Shown here: in pieces, positions 1-10,560 of the stretch | Numbering within the stretch: position 1 is the stretch's first letter | Layout of the letters: the number at the start of each line of letters is the position of its first letter | Origin: Sequoia sempervirens | Lineage: Eukaryota; Streptophyta; Pinopsida; Cupressales; Cupressaceae | Direction of reading: 5' to 3' | DNA: 64,000 nt | NCBI GenBank assembly: GCA_007258455.2 | Contig: VDFB02344250.1 | Coordinates: forward strand, 23,842 to 87,841 | Made by a program: the position numbers and the translations under genes | Notes under the pieces: generated by a model | The model's input: the letters and a program-made list of their open reading frames with translations, nothing else | Told to the model about the DNA's origin: nothing | Database searches by the model: none

Positions 1-1457
1 ACATATGACCAGTATTCAAAGGATAAGTGAAATATTCCAAAGGCATTGACATCTTTAGGTGGCAACTAGAAAAATATCTCCTTCAATGCAAATACTTTAC
101 AAATACCTAATGAGAGCTAAATTTCCACAAGTATTTGGAAAAAATCACAAGGGAATTTTGATACTAAAACTCCATAAACATTAGATGAAGACTAAAACCC
201 CACAAAAGAACAAAATACTAGTATTGGAGTCTTTTTTCTCCTTCACTATCAATTTTAATAGTGATTTTGCCATATTTTATGGCTCCTCTTCTCATGTAGT
301 CTTTCAATGCAATCAAAGCCTTATTCATCTCAAATTGGTTCTAATCTTGCATAAATTTCAATCTATATATATATGTCCTATTGGTAACTAAAATTCAAAC
401 ATATCCTACATTTCTTATTCTTGGCTTCTTTTGATATTTATTCATCAAGTTCATAGCCTCCACAATCTAGCTCATTACTTCTTTGCTAAAGTTCTCAACT
501 TTTCCATCAAGAGTGTCGTTGAAAATATTTTTGAATTTTTCTAATATTATTTCTTCTAATTTGAACATCGTTAGGGTTAAACCATAATCTCATTAACTTT
601 TCAATAACAATCAACTCCTTAAAATTTAGGTGTATTATTAATTCTTATGATTCCTTCATTTTTTCAATACATTCCTTGATCAACTGCTCTTCCCACTTTA
701 ACTATTCTATCCATTTTCTAATGTTTGGGATTTGCATCATTTATTAGAATATTTTCTCTTAAGATTAGTCGGTCACTTAAGGTTTCTATTGCCAATAATT
801 GGTACCTTACTCTATCTCATTTTACTCCAATATTTCTTTGCAATCTTTTATCAACTTGGTCATCTTGTCATCCCAATTGGTTGCCTCTTCGCATTTCTCC
901 AATGCACACTTGAGAATTTCTTCACCTTTTATTTTCACTTTCTTCATGTCCACTCTTTTGTCATCGCACTGATATTCTTCATTTTATCTGAGGAAGAGGC
1001 TTGCTCCCGAGAGAGAATAATTGGAGTTGTGTGGATTCTTTAGTAGATTGTAGAGGGTTAGTTAATTGCTTTAGATATATTTGAACTTTATAAATTTTCC
1101 TCTTTATCTCTTGCTTATTTTTCTTATCCCTTTGTAATCTAGAAATGGTGGCATCAACATTAGCTTTTAACTTTGCAATTTCCTACTCCCTCAAGTGTCA
1201 AATATCCAAGATTAGTAGTTGATAAATGATATTCACTAGGAGTCATTTCATGCTCATCTTTTGACATAGTGGGAGTAGTAGAAACTTGTGCTATTCTTGA
1301 CCTTGAAGCATCCCTTGTAATTGATGATAGGACCCTATCCTTCCTTTTGTCTTAGGTGTTTCAATTTTATTTATTAATTTTTTTTTAAATCAATAGAAAC
1401 AATGTGTATTTGATCTTTCTTTTTTATCTTAGCCTCTAATCATGCTAGAGTAGTGGG
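1..1457 (-). other. Decayed AT-rich DNA with faint minus-strand coiled-coil remnant
   Basis: No intact gene. Reading the minus strand, short open pieces between about 1330 and 640 give lysine- and glutamate-rich, coiled-coil-like peptides (for example KLKANVDATISRLQRD near 1150-1190, and a block rich in K and E near 880-960). They are separated by stops and frame changes. I do not recognise the family. This could be the C-terminal end of a transposon ORF or chance composition. The copia-type element at 1463 is inserted beside it. The plus-strand open frames here are low-complexity and I leave them out. Confidence 0.25.
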
Positions 1458-1462
1458 CTTAG

Positions 1463-2045
1463 TGTTGATGTTATAGCGGCGGGAGATATCTTTCTCTTGA
1501 ATTTAAATAATAAATGATGAATAAATAATTCCAAGGCAAGTCGGACTTGCTATATATAAATATTATTTTAAATTTATAAGGCCAACTCGGGATGAAAAGT
1601 CACCTTGGTTCTTGAATAAGGTTGGCCCTTGTGAAGAGTCTCCTTGCTTGTGAAGAGGCACCTTACATTATATATATAGAAGGTGATGATCATTTCATTT
1701 GATCATCAATCAATTCATTCTCAAGACAATTCGCACTTCAAGAGGGAGTTCACACTTTTGTAGCAGATCATAATATTGCTTCAGGCATATTGACATCAAG
1801 GAGAATTCATTGTAATTGTACATTCGCATCTAGGAGAGGTTTTGTGTTTTATTATTTCAGATCGACCTAGAGTTTGGCCCTGATTGTAAGTAGATTTATG
1901 CTCTTTTATATAATATATATGAGATATATTTCTTGTTGGGTTTTTCTCCCTCAAGAAGGAGGGTTTTCTCAGGGTAAAATTGTTGTGTTTATTGTTCATG
2001 TGTTGCATTCTCTGTTTTCTGTTAAATCTGATCCTAAAACTAATA
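1463..2045 (+). repeat. 5' LTR of copia-type element
   Basis: This 583-bp repeat matches 3382-3961 closely along its length, differing by scattered substitutions and small indels. It ends TA rather than CA, exactly against the primer site. A TATA-rich box (1671-1680) lies about 200 bp in and is followed by a repeated ATGATCATTTCATTTGATCATC block, which is palindrome-like. Confidence 0.9.
1669..1680 (+). promoter_or_regulatory. Candidate TATA box in copia 5' LTR
   Basis: TATATATATAGA lies about 210 bp inside the LTR. The 3' LTR has the equivalent TATATATAAAA at 3590-3600. Conservation of the box in both LTRs, with no other such motif nearby, supports it as the U3 promoter. The start site is not determined. 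Confidence 0.5.
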
Positions 2046-2057
2046 TGGTATCAGAGC
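2046..2057 (+). other. Primer-binding site, initiator-Met tRNA type
   Basis: TGGTATCAGAGC begins at the first base after the 5' LTR. This 12-mer is the well-known complement of the 3' end of plant initiator tRNA-Met, used by most plant copia elements. It fixes the LTR boundary and the plus orientation. Confidence 0.9.
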
Positions 2058-2149
2058 GATTCTAAGAAAATATTTGATCAGATTTGTTAAGTAGTTAAGT
2101 CAATTATTTCAGACCTTAGGGTAGATATTTGAAAGTGAATTTTGTGTAG

Positions 2150-2640
2150 AAAAAGAAGACGGTGACCGGTGTCAAGGTAGAAGATAGACTTGATGGAGCC
2201 AGGAACTTCAACTCTTGGAAACCTAGGGTATTTATTGCATTAGAGGAGAATGATCTTGATTTTGTGGAAGAAAAATGACACGAAGGCTAGAAAGATCATT
2301 ATAGACTTTGTGACGGATCACCTAGTACTGATCATCTCTAAGTTGAAGACAACTAAAGAAATGTTTGATACTCTAAAAGGATAATGAGAGATTGCCTAAG
2401 GAATTCAAGGGAGGAAGAGCTTGAGGCATCTTGTGAGGAATTCATGCAGGTTGAAGAGATAAACATAATTGGAGACATCTCTTCAAGAGGAAGAACCTAT
2501 ACAGATTGCGATTAGTTTCTTCGAAGAGGAGAAAATAACATTCAGAGGGAGTCTAACAAACCAACAAAGGAAACCTTGGACGAGGAGGTCAGGAGGTTGA
2601 TGCAAGTACTTGGAGCTTTAGAGGGAGTCACATCATCATG
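2150..2640 (+). pseudogene. gag: Copia gag remnant (UBN2-like)
   Basis: From 2174 the frame reads KVEDRLDGARNFNSW, a typical N-terminal copia gag motif, and continues through a LEENDLDFVEE-like stretch to a stop near 2276. A frame change then gives TKARKIIIDFVTDHL and SKLKTTKEMFDTL (about 2281-2380), the next conserved blocks of the UBN2/gag domain. The rest, to about 2640, is weaker. A working gag would package the RNA; this copy cannot, being frameshifted and truncated. It lies just after the primer site, as expected, and tandem repeats replace everything downstream. The family call is firm; the end point is approximate. Confidence 0.75.
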
Positions 2641-2655
2641 AAGATTTGTGTAATG

Positions 2656-2990
2656 TATATTTCTCTGTGATAGAGAAGTATATGGTGAATGCCCTTGTTA
2701 GTGTATATTTCTCTATGACGGAGAAGTATGAGGTGAAAGCCCTTGTTAGTGTATATTTCTCTGTGACAGAGAAGTATGAGGTGAAAGCCCTTGTTAGTGT
2801 ATATTTTTTTGTGACGAAGAAGTAGAGGTGAAAGCCCTTGTTAGTGTATATTTCCCTGTGACGGAGAAGTATGAGGTGAAATCCCTTGTTAGTTTATATT
2901 TCTCTGTGATGGAGAAGTATGAGGTGAAATCCCTTGTAGTGTATATTTCTCTGAGATGGAGAAATATGAGGTACGAGCCCTTGTTCATCT
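2656..2990 (+). repeat. 48-bp tandem array, about 7 copies
   Basis: About seven head-to-tail copies of a 48-bp unit that begins GTATATTTCTCTGTGACG and ends CCCTTGTTAGT. Most copies are 47-49 bp and differ at a few sites. The unit is divisible by three, so where one frame stays open (2828-2985) it encodes a 16-residue repeat of the type VYFSVTEKYEVKSLVS. The array lies between the gag remnant and the second array. I cannot say whether it was ever translated. Confidence 0.9.
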
Positions 2991-2995
2991 CTGTG

Positions 2996-3350
2996 ACTGA
3001 GATGAGACATCATGTTGAGAGACTCCGTGATGGCATCATGTTGAGAGACTCTATGACAACATCACATTGAGAGACTCCATGATGAACCCTTTGTACTTGT
3101 GTTTTTCTACACATGGGAGTAGTCATGGTGGACGTCATGTTGAGAGACTCCATGATGACATCATGTTGAGAGACTCTGTGATGGAAACTTGTACACGTGT
3201 TTCTTTCCATACATGGGAGTAGCCATGGTGGATGTCATGTTGAGAGACTCCATGACGATATCACATTGAGAGACTTTGTGATGAACTATTTTCCACAAAT
3301 GGGTGTAGCCATTGTGGGAATTATGTTGAGAGACTCCATGATGTGGATAT
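2996..3350 (+). repeat. Second array: GTTGAGAGACTC repeats in a roughly 118-bp higher-order unit
   Basis: The core ATGTTGAGAGACTCCATGATG recurs about eight times, often as adjacent pairs. Pairs are separated by a spacer holding ACATGGGAGTAG-CCATGGTGG, giving a larger unit of roughly 100-120 bp repeated about three times. It ends about 30 bp before the polypurine tract. There is no coding evidence. Confidence 0.85.
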
Positions 3351-3370
3351 CTGGAAAGATACCTCCCTAG

Positions 3371-3381
3371 CTAAGAGGAAG
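3371..3381 (+). other. Polypurine tract of copia-type element
   Basis: CTAAGAGGAAG immediately precedes the 3' LTR start at 3382. Position and purine bias match a plus-strand primer. It is short and has one pyrimidine interruption. Confidence 0.65.
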
Positions 3382-3961
3382 TGTCGATGTTATAGTGGCG
3401 GGATATATCTTTCTCTCAAATTTAAATAATAAATGATTAATAAATAATTCCAAGGCAAGTTGGACTTGCTATATATAAATATTATTTTAAATTTATAAGG
3501 CCGACCCAGGATGAAAATTCACCTTGGTTCTTGAATAATGCCAACCCTTGTGAAGATTTGACTTGCTTGTGAAGAGGCACCTTAAATTGTATATATAAAA
3601 GGTGATGATCATTTCATTTGATCATCAATCAATTCATTCTCAAGACAATTCACACTTCAAGAGGGAGTTCGCACTTTTGCAGCAAATCATAATATTGCTT
3701 TAGGTAGATTGACATCAAGGAGAATTCATTGTAATTGTACATTCACATCTAGGAGAGGTGTTGTGTTTTATTATTTCAGATCAGCCTAGAGTTTGGCCCC
3801 GATTGTAAGCAAATTTCTACTCTTTTATATAATATATATGAGATATATTTCTTGTTGGGTTTTTCTCCCTCGAGGAGGGTTTTCCTAGGGTAAAAGTGTT
3901 GTGTTTATTGTTCATGTGTTGCATTCTCTAGTTTCTATTAATTCTGATCCTAAAACTAACA
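3382..3961 (+). repeat. 3' LTR of copia-type element
   Basis: A 580-bp partner of 1463-2045 that keeps the CA end. It is followed by CTCAG, the near-match to the left flank CTTAG. It carries its own TATA-like box at 3590-3600. Confidence 0.9.
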
Positions 3962-3966
3962 CTCAG

Positions 3967-4123
3967 ATCTCGTTCCTTGCACTACATTCTCTTTGGTTAT
4001 TTTATTTGAGCAATTCTTTCATTTTTTTCTACTTTTCATGCATCCATGTGCTACTCATGATAAACTCTCATTATTTCCTCTTACCCTGAAGGAACTTTTG
4101 CTTCCTATTGATTTGGTTGTTCC
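3967..4123. other. Short spacer between two LTR elements
   Basis: This 157 bp lies between the copia-type element and the gypsy 5' LTR. I see no motif, repeat or coding signal. It should be the old left flank of the gypsy element, but its last five bases (GTTCC) do not match the right flank (GATAT). Confidence 0.6.
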
Positions 4124-6198
4124 TGTTACCTATTTTTCACTCCAAGCTCAAACATGTAGAGCTGAATGAGGTTCATCATTTATAGGTACATAATTTTTTT
4201 TATATTTTTATTGATTGAGTGTTCATTGATCATCATTGAGATCATCTTACATATGTGTCATAAGTTTATTGTGCAAATGTTTAAAACAGAAAATTAAGAA
4301 AATTTGCATAATGATACTTTTATTCATTTTGTGAAATGTTGAATCTTGCACAAGTCGCGAGAGTAACTGAGTTTGTTTCTGACAATCAAGAGATGAATAC
4401 AAAAATTTAAATGGACAGACTACACTGCTGAAAATAACATAAGCGTAAAAAAGAGAAGCAATTCATCATTGCATGTAATGATGAATCACTTCGTTGGTGC
4501 TTCTAGCTGTCGTGCCTCCAAGCAGTTGTAGCCTCGCTTCATCGCTCCGTGTACCTGCAAAATCATTAAGGAAATGGTATTAGAGTTATACTCTAACCAA
4601 TGGTGAATTACTTTCTGCCTTATGCCTATGCTACAGACAGGAATGTAATTTGCATTAAACCAAGCGTTCATCAGATAATTGCAAAAGATCGAGAGGAAAT
4701 AAATAATTCAATGGAAGCTTTCAGCTTCTTTTATTTTGCTAACATGTTTGTTTCAGTGTGCAGGAACAGGTTTATCATGTTCGAGTACATTTCATCAGAT
4801 ATGTGGAGTAAAACGGGCTCCCACAAGGGTAGAGCTCGGCATATCAGTCAGGAAACAAAATGTTAAACAACCAATGGCTATGGAGACACAGTAACAGATC
4901 AAAGCAAAAGAGGAGGCAAAGAAACAGTGAAAAGTGTTTCCAGTTTACACACAGCAGTATGGTGGACAGCCATGTTAATCATTTGAAAGCTTCTTTCGTC
5001 AAGACAACAGAGTGACAGCATGACATCTTAAGCTCACGAGGTATGCATATTCATGAAAGTCACAAAGGCACAAAATAGATTTTTGTTTTCATGGATAAAA
5101 GCTTCAGATTTTTGAATCCATCATGCCATTAAATCAGAAAATGCAGCCCATGAAATTTAAATACAGTGAGAAAGAATCACACTCAGTAGAACAATTGAAG
5201 GGGTTAACAAATCAGATAAAAGCTTGCTATTTATGAACAAAAATTAGATCTCTATAAAATTTATAAAATACCCAGATTTACATCTATAGAAAAATGAAAT
5301 ATTTTATCTGTTGTAGCTTCAAAATGAAATATTTTTGCAAAGATATCAAGAAGATGTTCATGGCGCAGCTTGAAAGTGAAGTTTTTGCAGATTTAAAACA
5401 TAAATCAGATTTCTGTTGTGAGAAAAATGCCTAGATTTGAAAAAATGTGGCTGTAATACACAAAAAAATTGAAGTTTTTCATCTATTATGAGTTCAAAAT
5501 GTTATATTTTGCATATCCAAAAGAAAAGAGCAAGTTTATTCTTTTTTTTTAAAGAAAATACTTCAAAAGATGTCAAGTTCGAGCTTGCAAAGTGAAGTTA
5601 TTGCAGAAAAATGAAGAAAGACACATATTCGAGTTCTTTTTAAGCAAGCTTATTCTTTGTTTCCAGAAAATACTTCTAGATATTCAATGGCGGCTTCAAG
5701 AAATAACCAGACTTTCAGAAATTCGCATAAAAGCAAAAAAAAAAAAGAATTTAGATCTCAATAAATGTTAAGATCTTCATTTTTTCAAATTTAGAAGAGT
5801 CTCCAGCAAGTTTGAAGCTAAAGAATGATCATGGCGGCTAGGAAAAGAAGCAAATTCGTCCAAAATTCGCAGCAATACACAGAAAAATGAAAATGCATCA
5901 CTCAGATTAGGAAAATCGTGCCTCATGTGCCTTCCAACATTTTTCTAAAAACGTCATTCTCTAAAAATGACCAAGAAAATGAAGATTCGTGCCCAAATTT
6001 GCAGGAAAAGCTCAGAAAAATGAAAGAACATCATTTAGAACAGTAAATTGCGCCCCATTCTCTCCATGTTTTTGAGAAAAAAATGTTATATATTGCAGGT
6101 TCACGCCCAAAAATGACAAGATTCGAAGTTCATCAATGGCAGAAATACCAGAAAAAGCAAGTTCATGGCTAGGGTTTGGGCAGTGGCGGCCGTTTTCC

Positions 6199-6211
6199 TT
6201 CCAGAAGTTTC
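6199..6211 (+). promoter_or_regulatory. Heat-shock-element-like site in LTR
   Basis: TTCCAGAAGTTTC has three alternating units, TTC-nn-GAA-nn-TTC, which is the consensus for heat-shock factor binding. It lies about 480 bp upstream of the TATA box. In the 3' LTR the same place (about 16420-16434) keeps the GAA and second TTC, but the first unit is altered. A single site may be chance. Confidence 0.3.
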
Positions 6212-6612
6212 TTCATGTGAGAATGATATGTTTTTAGGGTTCGGTGTTGCCTTATTCATCCGCCCTAATTCCTTTTGACATTATTATTGATGATTTTTAA
6301 TAATCATTTTGTTTTATTCTTCCTCCAAGATTCTTAGCAATGATGTGGTCGACCCATTTTAATTGACTTATCAAGTGGTATGGTCGGCCAGTTATTTTGT
6401 AAGGTTAAAATGCATTTTTTCTTATATTTCATGAGCATGGAGTGGAGTAATAAGGTGGTTAACCTGATCAACAATGGCAAATTTAATTATTGTCAAGTAT
6501 ATGAATGGCACGATCAACGGTGATTGGCAATTAAAATGCTTATTTTACTTATACTAATGTAAGCTCACCTTTAGCTTTAAGTACAATATTTTATTTGCAT
6601 ATATTAATGTAA

Positions 6613-6657
6613 ATGAATTAATTAAATGATATATTATAAATCATTTAATTAATTCAT
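6613..6657. repeat. Perfect 18-bp-arm palindrome upstream of the TATA box
   Basis: ATGAATTAATTAAATGAT at 6613-6630 is repeated as its exact reverse complement at 6640-6657, around a 9-bp AT loop. The 3' LTR keeps 15 of 16 arm positions at 16799-16839. It sits about 25 bp upstream of the TATA box in both LTRs, so it may be a promoter element or DNA/RNA hairpin. Confidence 0.85.
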
Positions 6658-6681
6658 CTTTTTCAAATGCAAGTAAGATAT

Positions 6682-6690
6682 TATATAAAG
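6682..6690 (+). promoter_or_regulatory. TATA box of gypsy LTR promoter
   Basis: TATATAAAG at 6682-6690 is matched by the identical box at 16869-16877 in the 3' LTR. It lies 1.0 kb before the LTR end, leaving a long R-U5 leader. A start site near 6710-6720 is inferred from spacing only. Confidence 0.65.
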
Positions 6691-7727
6691 CCAAATCTCA
6701 GTTCACTTTAGTTCTACATCAGTTTCAACTGAAGACTTAATGAGAAGGATGTGCATGGGCGGATTGATACAAACGAGGTGAAATTTGCGTGCTTTAGCCC
6801 ACTTTTTTAGGGAGTTGCAGTTTAGTTGGAATAGTGCATGTATCGGTTATGACTTGGCAGTGAGTTTGAGCTTGATTGGACTTATTTTTGCATGGTTTTG
6901 GGTCTCCTTTTCAGAGATATTTTCTTCTGCTCGGATTTGGCTTTGGAGTTATCACCCTTTCTTGGAGTTGGACTTTCAGTTCTTTTTGCATGCCTTTTGG
7001 AAGGGTTTTTTGTATATATTGAAAAACTTAATTTTTTTTCATTCTAGTTCTTGTTTTCTACCTTTGCCTTCAGCAAAGAAGATCATCTTGTAACTCAGCT
7101 TTCAGATTAATATAGCAGTGTTTTTTACAGGTTCAAAGTGTGTAATTGCAGAAGATTCCTTTGAGTTTCAGTACTTTAGAGTTTGCCTTCTAGATTTCGA
7201 GCATCGTTTTTGTGAAGAATTTGATCGAAGAATTACTGTGTTTCAGTTCTGAAACTCCTAATTTTTTTTGTCTTTTTCACATATCTGTAAGCAATTTAGT
7301 TTAAGTTCACTGGTTATGCACTGTGCTTATTAATTGGTTAATAAATTTTTTCGTGAAAACCTCATTTTCCCTCAATATTGCATTAGATCAAAGCCTCTAT
7401 TTAAATCATTCAAGTGATTAAATTATTGAATTTGGTTGTGCAGATTAGAGTTTTGAGAAATATATTGTGAGTCATAATTGCAAGTCATTATCATTTAGGT
7501 GCAATCACCTCTCGTAGCTTTATAATTTCAATTTAAGCAAGCTTTCTATCTCTTTCCCAGCCAAGTCAGTTAGTTTTTAGGAGGTTTTCATCAGGGAACT
7601 AGCCCTCTCTGGAGATTGATTCTCAGTTTTAGGCAACCCACAGGCCTGAGAATCATTCCATGTTTCAACAGATTGCTGAATTTAACTATTCAAGCATTCG
7701 GGTGCAATCTAAATTGACAACAGTTTT

Positions 7728-7744
7728 TGGCACACCTGGTGGGA
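7728..7744 (+). other. Primer-binding site
   Basis: TGGCACACCTGGTGGGA begins six bases after the LTR end at 7722. The LARD-like element at 48679 has the near-identical TGGCACGCCCGGTGGGA in the same place, so the site is conserved between the two. I have not identified the tRNA. Confidence 0.7.
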
Positions 7745-8000
7745 CTCTGAATCACTTTTCATAGCAAAGTTTTACAGTTCAAGCTGCTGTTTGGTATATA
7801 CTGCAGTTTATTCCAGCCTTTCAAAGGATTATTTTCATATACCTGGTGACTCCATTTCTCAGTTTTTAGCAGATCAAGTGCACACAGCTTATGAGAAAAA
7901 TTCAGACACGAAGTTCTTCTTCGTTTGAGTACTTGCAGTTGTCTTCGCCAAAGAAAATAGGGAGGACAGCCAAGCGAACATTTGGTAAATCTACAAGAAA

Positions 8001-9520
8001 ATGATCAGTTTCTCTGATTCGAAGGGCAGAACCAATAGTTTATACATCAAAAAGAAGAGGCAGATCGTTAACAAGGCAGCCAAGTTCTTTCTCAGCTTCA
8101 CCAAATTACAGAGTACCGGTTCAGTCTGTACTGATTATACAAGCCCAAATTTTAGAATAGCAGCAGTGCCGATGGCGACTAGAGCACATGCTTTTGTTAT
8201 GTTTGATGGGGGCAGCCCGTTAGATCTAGCTCTGCATGATGATATACCAGTAGTAGCACTCAAAAGTCTGCCTTTCTTCACTAGTGAAGATCAGACTACG
8301 CCAATTGAGTACATTAGAGACGTAGCCTCGTTATGTGGAGTTCACCATGTGACTCAAGAGAACGTGGCCTTAAGATTATTAGCAGCGTCATTCAAGGGTA
8401 AAGCATCTCAGTGGTTTCGTGGCTTACCAGTTCGTAGTGTCCCAACATGGGATGACTTAGGAGACAAGCTGACAAATTTTTTTTTAGATAAGTCCGATCA
8501 TTTATCTCTAGTTGAACAAATGACGACTATTAAGAAAGCACCACAAGAACAAATGATGGACTTTAATTTCAGATTCCAAAGGACATGGGATCGAATTCCA
8601 GCAACGGTAAGGCCCACTCCTGACCACGCTTTTTTGTATTTTCTTAGATCGTTGCATAGTGATATTGCCTTAATGATACAACCAATGGGTGGGTTAACCT
8701 TACCAGCAGCATATGACATTGTTATTAGAGCTGAAAATTGCCTCATACAAGCTGGTAAACTTTCCCCAAGACCCCCTATGCCAATTTTCCCTAAGGTACA
8801 GCCATATATGCCCATTCATGTACCTCCAATAGCTGCTATACCTGATGTTCTAGCCTTAGGTTTCCAAGCAGCAGTACAAAATAGTGTTGTTCCAGCAAAT
8901 TCTGATTTGCAAGGTCTAAAAGATACCCAACAACAGCTAATGAATGACCAACAACAAATGGCCAAGTTACTTCAAACTGTGAGTAACAATTTGGTAAGTT
9001 TTAAAAACCAGCAAGGTCAAAAGTTCAGGCCTAATCAGTCATCCTTTCAAGCAAATAGGCCTGCTTATCAAACTGAGTACCAGGGACAGAAGAGGAATTT
9101 TAACTTTAGGCCTAATCAACCATTTAACCCAGCTACTGCTAGCTCTTCAAAAGAGCTGATGCCAATACAAACAACTTAGCGCAGGATTATGTTTGGTGTT
9201 ATCCCTACAATCAGCGTCATAATTAGGCTACTTGCATGAACAGGGTGATTAATCAAGCACTCATGGTGCAAAATAGTTATGTTGCTCCTGAGCAAACAAA
9301 TAAGGAGGATAGTAATCAGCAGGGTGAACAAACACATCAAACTGACCTTGACGTTGCCATGATGAACTGGCAAGGAAGTGAGTTTTGCGGAGTTAATCAT
9401 GCGCAAGGTCAAAATCAATTAGCCACTTCTATTGCAGCCAATACGAGGGCCAAAAAGAGAGCATTTGACCTTAGACAGCAAGCTGTCCCTAATAAACAAC
9501 AAGCAGAAAGAGACAAATAG
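8001..9520 (+). pseudogene. gag: Gypsy gag (retrotransposon capsid) remnant
   Basis: An ATG at 8001 opens 392 codons to a TAG at 9177. The middle (about residues 85-255) has the capsid-domain pattern of plant gypsy gag: LPFFTSEDQTTPIEYIRDVA, then AASFKGKASQWFRGLP, then a TWDDLGDKL helix and a long helical part. Downstream is a glutamine-rich linker (DTQQQLMNDQQQMAKLLQT). A second open stretch, 9236-9520, continues in another frame and is also Q-rich, so there is at least one frameshift. No CCHC zinc knuckle is seen. Gag would form the particle shell and package RNA. The frame to the protease at 9763 shifts again, so gag and pol may have been separate frames or the copy is broken. Confidence 0.85.
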
Positions 9521-9762
9521 CCTGCTGTTCACCAGAAAAATCAAGATTTTACAGCCCAACAGGGGCAGGTTTAGCCTTCAACAGCTCAGAATGTTCATGT
9601 TTTAATAAGACAGCAAGCTGGACCATCAAAGGAGAAGTCCAAAGTTCAATTTCAACCTCAAGCAGCTCAAGCGGACATTGTTGTTCAAAAGGTACATTCA
9701 AAGGTTGGTGCTTCTTCTTTCAATATCATTGAGTATATGAAAAAACAACTGTTGGCATCACC

Positions 9763-10560
9763 ATGATAGATGCATTATGCTTGCCTGGACAAAAAGAAAG
9801 CTTGCAGGAGACATTGGCTAAAATATCAATTTTTGACAAAGCAAATACAGAACAACCAAGAGTTCTTACGAACAGTTCAGATCAAAAGCAAAGACAACCA
9901 ACTAAAGAGGTAAAACCACTTCCTTTTTATGTCAGTTTGATAATTGGTGAGAATACAGTGCATAACTGCATGATCGACAGTGGAGCAAGTAGTTCAATCA
10001 TGCCCAAGCAGCTGGTAGACAAGTTAGGTCTCGAGTATGAACCTTTGTCAAAAGGGGTAGTTCAATTAGATGATACAACTATTAAGTCTATAGGAGTTAT
10101 CAAAAATCTGCCCCTTACATTGCATGCTTGTCCAAATTTTCAAATACCACAGGACATTTATGTTATTGATCTCCCACCTTACTTTTCCATTTGCTTATCT
10201 AGAGATTTCACTACAAAGTTAGGTGGTTATTTTTCATCAGACTGCTCTCACATATTTTTCAGAACCAGATACGGTACCATAGTTACCATTAAATCAGAAC
10301 CATTAGCTAAATACCATATTGAACCTTATGTTCCGAACCCCATAAACGCAAACCTAGCTTTCCATGATCAAGAGGATCAATCCATGACTCTCAACCCCAC
10401 TATACCTATAGAAGGCATACCAGACATAAATCTAGATGAGTGGGCAGCCGAGAATCATGAGGTTGATCCGTTCAATCTCATAGACGAAGTAGGTTTGAGC
10501 ATTTATATGATTCGAGAACCTGATGCAGTTATTCCAAATCTGGTAAAGGAAGAAAAAGAG
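9763..10560 (+). pseudogene. pol: Gypsy pol: aspartic protease region
   Basis: This is the first part of a single pol frame running 9763-14046. After a conserved leader (MIDALCLPGQKESLQETLAK) the protease active site appears as NCMIDSGASSSIMP near 9967-10010. It keeps the catalytic D in the usual DSG form and the following hydrophobic core. A working protein would cut the gag-pol precursor. The region from about 10330 to 10560 is an acidic linker leading into an RNase H domain. This part of the frame is free of stops. The ATG marked as the start is probably not the true start, since the frame is likely to have entered from gag. Confidence 0.88.

Larger units (their letters stand above)
1463..3961 (+). 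mobile_element. Non-autonomous Ty1/copia-type LTR retrotransposon
   Basis: Two direct repeats of about 580 bp (1463-2045 and 3382-3961) bound a 1,336-bp interior. The copies start TGTTGATG and TGTCGATG. The right copy ends in CA and the left in TA, which fits one C-to-T change. TGGTATCAGAGC, the classic initiator-Met tRNA primer site of plant copia elements, directly follows the left LTR, and a purine run ends at 3381 beside the right LTR. The flanking 5-mers CTTAG (1458-1462) and CTCAG (3962-3966) are a TSD with one mismatch. The interior holds only a gag remnant and two tandem arrays. No protease, integrase or RT is visible, so any mobility would have needed proteins supplied by another element. 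Confidence 0.9.
4124..7722 (+). repeat. 5' LTR of gypsy element (3,599 bp)
   Basis: Very long LTR, by eye around nine identical bases in ten against 14347-17904 over most of its length. The stretch around 6230-6640 is much more diverged. It contains a heat-shock-like site (6199-6211), a perfect palindrome (6613-6657) and a TATA box (6682-6690), all upstream of the presumed transcription start near 6715. A short open frame at 4600-4866 recurs in the other LTR (14823-15074). It reads as noncoding LTR sequence and I do not call it a gene. Confidence 0.93.

Noticed and set aside
2656..3350. CRISPR-like array
   Set aside because: Repeats are contiguous with no unique spacers, and the setting is a plant LTR element. 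These are simple tandem repeats.
4600..4866. 88-codon open frame in the gypsy 5' LTR, repeated in the 3' LTR at 14823-15074
   Set aside because: It lies in U3 upstream of the promoter, changes length between LTRs and has no domain. Its recurrence is explained by the LTR duplication.
8498..8815. Minus-strand 105-codon frame inside gag
   Set aside because: It is a shadow of the gag frame on the other strand and has no domain.
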